Positions 60,272 through 64,000 of a stretch of 64,000 nt of DNA are shown one piece after another (position 1 is the stretch's first letter; each line of letters starts with the position of its first letter). The stretch is from Streptomyces sp. SDr-06 (GTDB lineage: Bacteria; Actinomycetota; Actinomycetes; Streptomycetales; Streptomycetaceae). The position numbers and the translations under genes are program-made. The stretch lies in assembly GCF_003324565.1 (NCBI RefSeq), contig NZ_QOLA01000025.1, positions 1 through 64,000 on the forward strand, written 5' to 3'. Below the pieces are notes generated by a model. It did not search any database and was not told the origin of the DNA. It saw only the letters and a program-made list of their open reading frames with translations.

Positions 60272-61453
60272 ATGAACACGAAGGACTTCGTCGAGAAGGA
60301 CTACTACAAGGTTCTCGGCGTCCCCAAGGACGCCACCGACGCGGAGATCAAGAAGGCGTACCGCAAGCTGGCGCGGGAGAACCACCCCGACGCCAACAAG
60401 GGCGACGCCAAGGCGGAGGAGCGCTTCAAGGAGATCTCCGAGGCCAATGACATCCTCGGCGACCCCAAGAAGCGCAAGGAGTACGACGAGGCGCGCGCCC
60501 TGTTCGGCAGCGGCGGCTTCCGGGCCGGTCCGGGTGCCGGGGGCGGCAGCTTCAACTTCGACCTGGGCGACCTGTTCGGCGGGCAGCAGCCCGGCGGCGC
60601 GGGAGCCGGCGGTTTCGGGGGCGGCCTCGGGGACGTGTTCGGCGGCCTGTTCAACCGGGGCGGCGCGGGCGCGGGCACGCGCACCCAGCCGCGCCGGGGG
60701 CAGGACCTGGAGTCCGAGGTGACGCTCAGCTTCACCGAGGCGGTCGACGGGGCCACCGTCCCGATCCGGCTGTCCAGCCAGTCCCCCTGCAAGGCCTGTT
60801 CGGGCACCGGCGACAAGAACGGCACGCCCCGGGTGTGCCCGACCTGCGTCGGCACCGGCCAGGTCTCGCGCGGCTCGGGCGGCGGCTTCTCGCTGACCGA
60901 CCCGTGCGTGGACTGCAAGGGCCGCGGCCTGATCGCCGAGAACCCGTGCGACATCTGCAAGGGCAGCGGGCGGGCCCGCTCCTCGCGCACCATGCAGGTC
61001 CGCATCCCGGCCGGGGTCAGCAACAACCAGCGCATCCGGCTTCGCGGCAAGGGCGCTCCCGGTGAACGGGGCGGCCCCGCGGGCGACTTGTACGTGGTCG
61101 TCCACGTGGACACGCACCCGGTCTTCGGCCGCAAGGACGACAACCTCACCGTCACGGTGCCGGTCACCTTCGCGGAGGCCGCGCTCGGCGCCGAGGTCAA
61201 GGTGCCCACGCTCAGCGGTCCACCGGTCACCCTGAAACTGCCCGCGGGCACCCCCAACGGCCGTACGATGCGGGCCCGGGGCAAGGGCGCGGTCCGCAAG
61301 GACGGCACCCGGGGCGACCTGCTCGTCACGGTCGAGGTGACCGTGCCGAAGGAGCTGGACGACAAGGCCCGCGAGGCCTTGGAGACCTTCCGTGAGGCGA
61401 CCGCGGGCGAGGACCCGCGGGCAGAGCTGTTCCAGGCCGCGAAGGGAGCATGA
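60272..61453 (+). CDS. dnaJ: co-chaperone DnaJ
   Basis: The 393-residue Hsp40 has a J domain with the HPD motif (ENHPDANKG), a Gly/Phe-rich linker, four CxxCxGxG zinc motifs (CKACSGTG, CPTCVGTG, CVDCKGRG, CDICKGSG) and the substrate-binding C-terminal domain. It stimulates DnaK ATPase. It lies 45 bases after grpE, with GGAGGGACG upstream of the ATG, and one base before hspR. Confidence 0.97.
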   Translation: MNTKDFVEKDYYKVLGVPKDATDAEIKKAYRKLARENHPDANKGDAKAEERFKEISEANDILGDPKKRKEYDEARALFGSGGFRAGPGAGGGSFNFDLGDLFGGQQPGGAGAGGFGGGLGDVFGGLFNRGGAGAGTRTQPRRGQDLESEVTLSFTEAVDGATVPIRLSSQSPCKACSGTGDKNGTPRVCPTCVGTGQVSRGSGGGFSLTDPCVDCKGRGLIAENPCDICKGSGRARSSRTMQVRIPAGVSNNQRIRLRGKGAPGERGGPAGDLYVVVHVDTHPVFGRKDDNLTVTVPVTFAEAALGAEVKVPTLSGPPVTLKLPAGTPNGRTMRARGKGAVRKDGTRGDLLVTVEVTVPKELDDKAREALETFREATAGEDPRAELFQAAKGA

Positions 61454-61454
61454 G

Positions 61455-61922
61455 ATGGACCCCCGCCAGCGTCGGCAGCCCCCGTTCGGGGGCCGGGCGT
61501 ACGAGTTGACCGACGAGACGCCGGTGTACGTCATCTCGGTGGCGGCCCAGCTCTCCGGTCTGCATCCGCAGACCCTGCGCCAGTACGACCGCCTCGGCCT
61601 GGTCTCGCCCGACCGCACGGCCGGGCGCGGCCGGCGGTACTCGGCCCGCGACATCGAACTGCTGCGTACGGTGCAGCAGTTGTCACAGAACGAGGGCATC
61701 AACCTGGCGGGCATCAAGCGCATCATCGAGCTGGAGAACCAGGTCGCCGCGCTCCAGGCCCGGGTCGCCGAGCTGTCCTCGGCGGTCGAGGGCGCGGCCG
61801 TCGCCATGCGGCAGCGCGAGGCCCAGGTGCACGCCTCCTACCGCCGGGACCTGGTCCCGTACCAGGACGTGCAGCAGGCCGGCGCGCTGGTCGTCTGGCG
61901 GCCCAAGAGACCGTCGGAGTAA
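61455..61922 (+). CDS. hspR: HspR, MerR-family heat-shock repressor
   Basis: The 155-residue protein has a MerR HTH (VISVAAQLSGLHPQTLRQYDRLGLV, RRYSARDIELL) followed by a coiled coil (NQVAALQARVAELSSAV). It binds HAIR sites upstream of dnaK and other heat-shock genes, with DnaK as co-repressor. The C-terminal ALVVWRPKR tail is typical. It is the last gene of the operon and precedes a strong terminator. Confidence 0.96.
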   Translation: MDPRQRRQPPFGGRAYELTDETPVYVISVAAQLSGLHPQTLRQYDRLGLVSPDRTAGRGRRYSARDIELLRTVQQLSQNEGINLAGIKRIIELENQVAALQARVAELSSAVEGAAVAMRQREAQVHASYRRDLVPYQDVQQAGALVVWRPKRPSE

Positions 61923-61945
61923 GGCGGTTGGCCCCGGCCCCCGTA

Positions 61946-61997
61946 CGCGCGCGAGAAGGCCCGCCGTCCCCTTCCGGGGCGGCGGGCCTTCGCGCGC
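61946..61997 (+). terminator. long hairpin terminator after the dnaK operon
   Basis: AAGGCCCGCCG-T-CCCC pairs with GGGGCGGCGGGCCTT around TTCC, and the flanks GCGCGCGAG/TTCGCGCGC extend the stem. It lies 24 bases after the hspR stop. Confidence 0.88.
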
Positions 61998-62072
61998 CCG
62001 GTGATCTCCGTGAAGCGGGGTCCCGATGGGGATATGGTCATCGGGCTCGGTCGCAGGGAGGCGGGGGAGAGG

Positions 62073-63047
62073 ATGTCTGAGCAGGTGGCGCATCCGCACG
62101 GCGCGGACCGGCTGTGTCCGGCCGGGGAACGGGCGTACGCGGACGCGCTGCGGGCCGGGCGCATCGCGCGGGAGGCCGCGGGCGACGCCACCTGCCTGAT
62201 CGACCTGGGGCTGCTGCACCCGGACCCGGGCGCCCTCCAGTGGCTGCTTCCGACCTCGCCCCAGACGGTGATGGCGCGGCTGCTGCGCGGCATCCACGAG
62301 GACATCGCGGCGAGCCAGGCCCGGACGGGCGTGGTGGCGGCGGCGTTCGAGCGCTTCGCCGCGCTGGACGCGCCCGCGTCGGCCGGCACCGAGGCCATCC
62401 GCGTCCTGGACGGCATCCCCCGCATCAACGCGGCCATCGACGACGCCATCGCCGGCTGCGCCACCGAGGCGCTCACCATCCAGCCGCGCGGCATCCGCCC
62501 CGAGCACATCCTGTCGCAGGCGCTGCCGCGGGCCCTGGACATGGTGGGACGCGGGGTGCGGATGCGCACCCTGTACACGCACGTCGCCCGCTACGGCACC
62601 GGCCTCACCGACTACCTCCGGCAACTGGAGGGCCACGCGGTCGAGGTGCGCACCCTGGACGAGGTCACCGACCGGCTGCTCCTGTTCGACCGTACGGTGG
62701 CGATCATCCCGGCCGCCGCGGACGACAGCAGCGCCCTTGAGCTGCGGCACCCGGCGCTGGTGGAGTACCTGGCCACCGTCTTCGAGCGGCTGTGGCGGCT
62801 CGCGGTGCCGATGAACGAGTCGGTGCCGGCCGCCACCGACATCGAGGGCGTCACGCATCGCGAGCGGGTCATCGCGGCGCTGCTCGCGGAGGGCCACCAG
62901 GACGCGGTGATAGCCCAGCGGCTCGGCATCAGCGTGCGCACCTGCCGCCACCACATCAGCCGCCTCGCCGACGTGCTGGGCAGTTCGAGCCGCACCCAAC
63001 TCGGCGTGCGCATCGCGCAGTCGGGCCTGGACGCGCACCCCCGGTAG
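62073..63047 (+). CDS. LuxR-type HTH regulator with TrmB-like middle domain (copy 1)
   Basis: The 324-residue protein has an N-terminal winged-helix-like part with CLIDLGLLHPDPGALQWLLP, a central domain (MRTLYTHVARYGTG, LLLFDRTVAIIPA) like the TrmB/PLD-type sensor domain found in many Streptomyces regulators, and a LuxR HTH at the C-terminus (THRERVIAALLAEGHQDAVIAQRLGIS split over residues 265-305). GAGGCGGGGGAGAGG precedes the ATG. Its target and signal are unknown. A paralogue follows. Confidence 0.88.
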   Translation: MSEQVAHPHGADRLCPAGERAYADALRAGRIAREAAGDATCLIDLGLLHPDPGALQWLLPTSPQTVMARLLRGIHEDIAASQARTGVVAAAFERFAALDAPASAGTEAIRVLDGIPRINAAIDDAIAGCATEALTIQPRGIRPEHILSQALPRALDMVGRGVRMRTLYTHVARYGTGLTDYLRQLEGHAVEVRTLDEVTDRLLLFDRTVAIIPAAADDSSALELRHPALVEYLATVFERLWRLAVPMNESVPAATDIEGVTHRERVIAALLAEGHQDAVIAQRLGISVRTCRHHISRLADVLGSSSRTQLGVRIAQSGLDAHPR

Positions 63048-63161
63048 TCCGGGGCGGGCTCGACATCGGGACATGTCAAGCTTTAATCCACCTCCAGTTG
63101 ATGCAGTGCAGCAACATGATGGTGGTGGCCCGGCGGCTCCGGATGCATCGTGGTGTTCAGT

Positions 63162-64000
63162 ATGAGCAGCTCACCTCACGGGGACGCGGGGCCGGGAAGC
63201 GGCGAGGTGGACGCCGCGGCCGTGGCTCTGCTCGTGCGCGGCATCCACGACGGCCTCGCCGAGGCGGAGCGCCGCGCGGGCGCGGTCGCGGAGGCCTTCG
63301 AGCGGTACGCGTCGATCGGCCTGCCCGCCGCCGAGCCCTGCGCGGCCGTCCGGGTCCTGGACGGCTTCGAGCGGATCGACGCGGCCATCGCCCGGGCGTC
63401 GGCCCTGTGCAGCACCGAGATGCTGACCGTGCAGCCCAACGGGATCCGCTCGCCCAGCATCCTGGCGCACGCCTCGACGCGCGACCCGGCGCTGGTGGCC
63501 CGCGGTGCCCGGATGCGCACCCTGTACACGCACGTGGCCCGCTACGGGCACGCCCTGAACGCCTATCTGGAGCGGCTGGGCGACGGCGCCGAGGTGCGCA
63601 CCCTGGACGAGGTCCCCGACCGCATGATGATCTTCGACCGGGCGGTGGCGTTCCTGCCCGCCAACCCCGAGCGCACCAGCGCCCTCGAACTGCGCCAACC
63701 CGCCCTCGTCGGCCATCTGGTGACCGTCTTCGAGTCGCTGTGGAGCCGGGCCGTCCCGCTCGCCGATCCGGTGCCGGCGGCGACCGGCATCAGCGGCATC
63801 ACCCACCGCGAGCGGGTCATCGCGGCACTGCTCGCCGAGGGCCACCAGGACGCGGTCGTCGCCCAGCGGCTCGGCATCAGCGTGCGCACCTGCCGCCATC
63901 ACATCGGCCGTCTCGCCGAGGCGCTCGGCAGCTCCAGCAGGGCCCAGCTCGGCGTGCGCATCGCCCGGGCCGGGCTCGGCGGTCCCCCGCACCCCGGCGC
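63162..64000 (+). CDS. LuxR-type HTH regulator, tandem paralogue (partial, copy 2)
   Basis: The frame opens at ATG 63162 and runs off the window end. Its 279 visible residues align throughout with copy 1 from RGIHEDIA onwards, sharing RMRTLYTHVARYG, EVRTLDEV and an almost identical LuxR HTH (THRERVIAALLAEGHQDAV). It lacks the first 60 or so residues of copy 1, including the winged-helix-like part, having only a short Ser/Gly-rich lead. It is a tandem duplicate that has diverged. Confidence 0.85.
   Translation, partial: MSSSPHGDAGPGSGEVDAAAVALLVRGIHDGLAEAERRAGAVAEAFERYASIGLPAAEPCAAVRVLDGFERIDAAIARASALCSTEMLTVQPNGIRSPSILAHASTRDPALVARGARMRTLYTHVARYGHALNAYLERLGDGAEVRTLDEVPDRMMIFDRAVAFLPANPERTSALELRQPALVGHLVTVFESLWSRAVPLADPVPAATGISGITHRERVIAALLAEGHQDAVVAQRLGISVRTCRHHIGRLAEALGSSSRAQLGVRIARAGLGGPPHPG

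Overview
The window is a high-GC stretch of a Streptomyces chromosome; the species cannot be named from the sequence alone. Pointers to the genus are an Xre/DUF397 regulator pair, a DasR-type (dre) operator upstream of a chitin-active LPMO, a SARP regulator, an ECF sigma factor fused to a CAP domain, a dnaK-grpE-dnaJ-hspR operon with a perfect HAIR operator, and a mixed-type cobalamin cluster with cobalamin riboswitches. No transposase, integrase, phage gene or CRISPR array was seen; this reads as ordinary chromosome with accessory patches.

Layout. 0-8 kb: a membrane-protein tail, a small zinc-ribbon protein, a triple-repeat DUF397 protein with a frameshifted Xre regulator, an APC permease, and a four-gene overlapping set (DUF1023 hydrolase, acyltransferase, histidine kinase, response regulator). 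8-14.5 kb: a Mg-type P-ATPase, an AA10 LPMO and a TetM/OtrA-like ribosome-protection GTPase. 15-27 kb: corrin-ring assembly: cobL-cobM, cbiD, cobK, cobIJ-cobH-cobG, then cobN behind a cobalamin riboswitch. 27-30 kb: the ECF-sigma/CAP fusion and a Tat-type Dyp peroxidase.

30-40 kb is the most self-contained system: a dipeptide/opine-type ABC importer (two ATPases, two permeases, lipoprotein binder) diverging from three genes for a flavin/iron-sulfur amine dehydrogenase (DAO-type FAD subunit, 2Fe-2S protein, FAD plus BFD-like subunit) and a GntR regulator. One GTGAAATTGCAC-like palindrome occurs twice between the two arms and once in front of the GntR gene, which suggests a single regulon for uptake and oxidation of an N-substituted or D-configured imino acid. 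40-47 kb: an AraC/GyrI-like regulator, a SARP with NB-ARC and TPR regions, and a DrrAB-like exporter.

47-64 kb: a second cobalamin riboswitch before cbtB-cbtA, a histidine-phosphatase-fold protein lacking its catalytic histidines, a tandem Mop protein, tRNA-Gly(CCC), dCTP deaminase, a phosphoribosyltransferase, a Yip1-like membrane protein, an EtfD-like iron-sulfur membrane oxidoreductase, a three-gene envelope/glycan set (shortened NDP-sugar epimerase, MraY/WecA-type transferase, FkbM methyltransferase), the dnaK operon and two tandem LuxR-type regulators, the second cut by the window end.

A modular intergenic repeat with core GCGCAGTTCCCCGCGCCCCT recurs in at least 13 near-exact copies (plus a degenerate one) across six intergenic regions, often in tandem with a period near 57 bp and followed by a larger hairpin-rich block.
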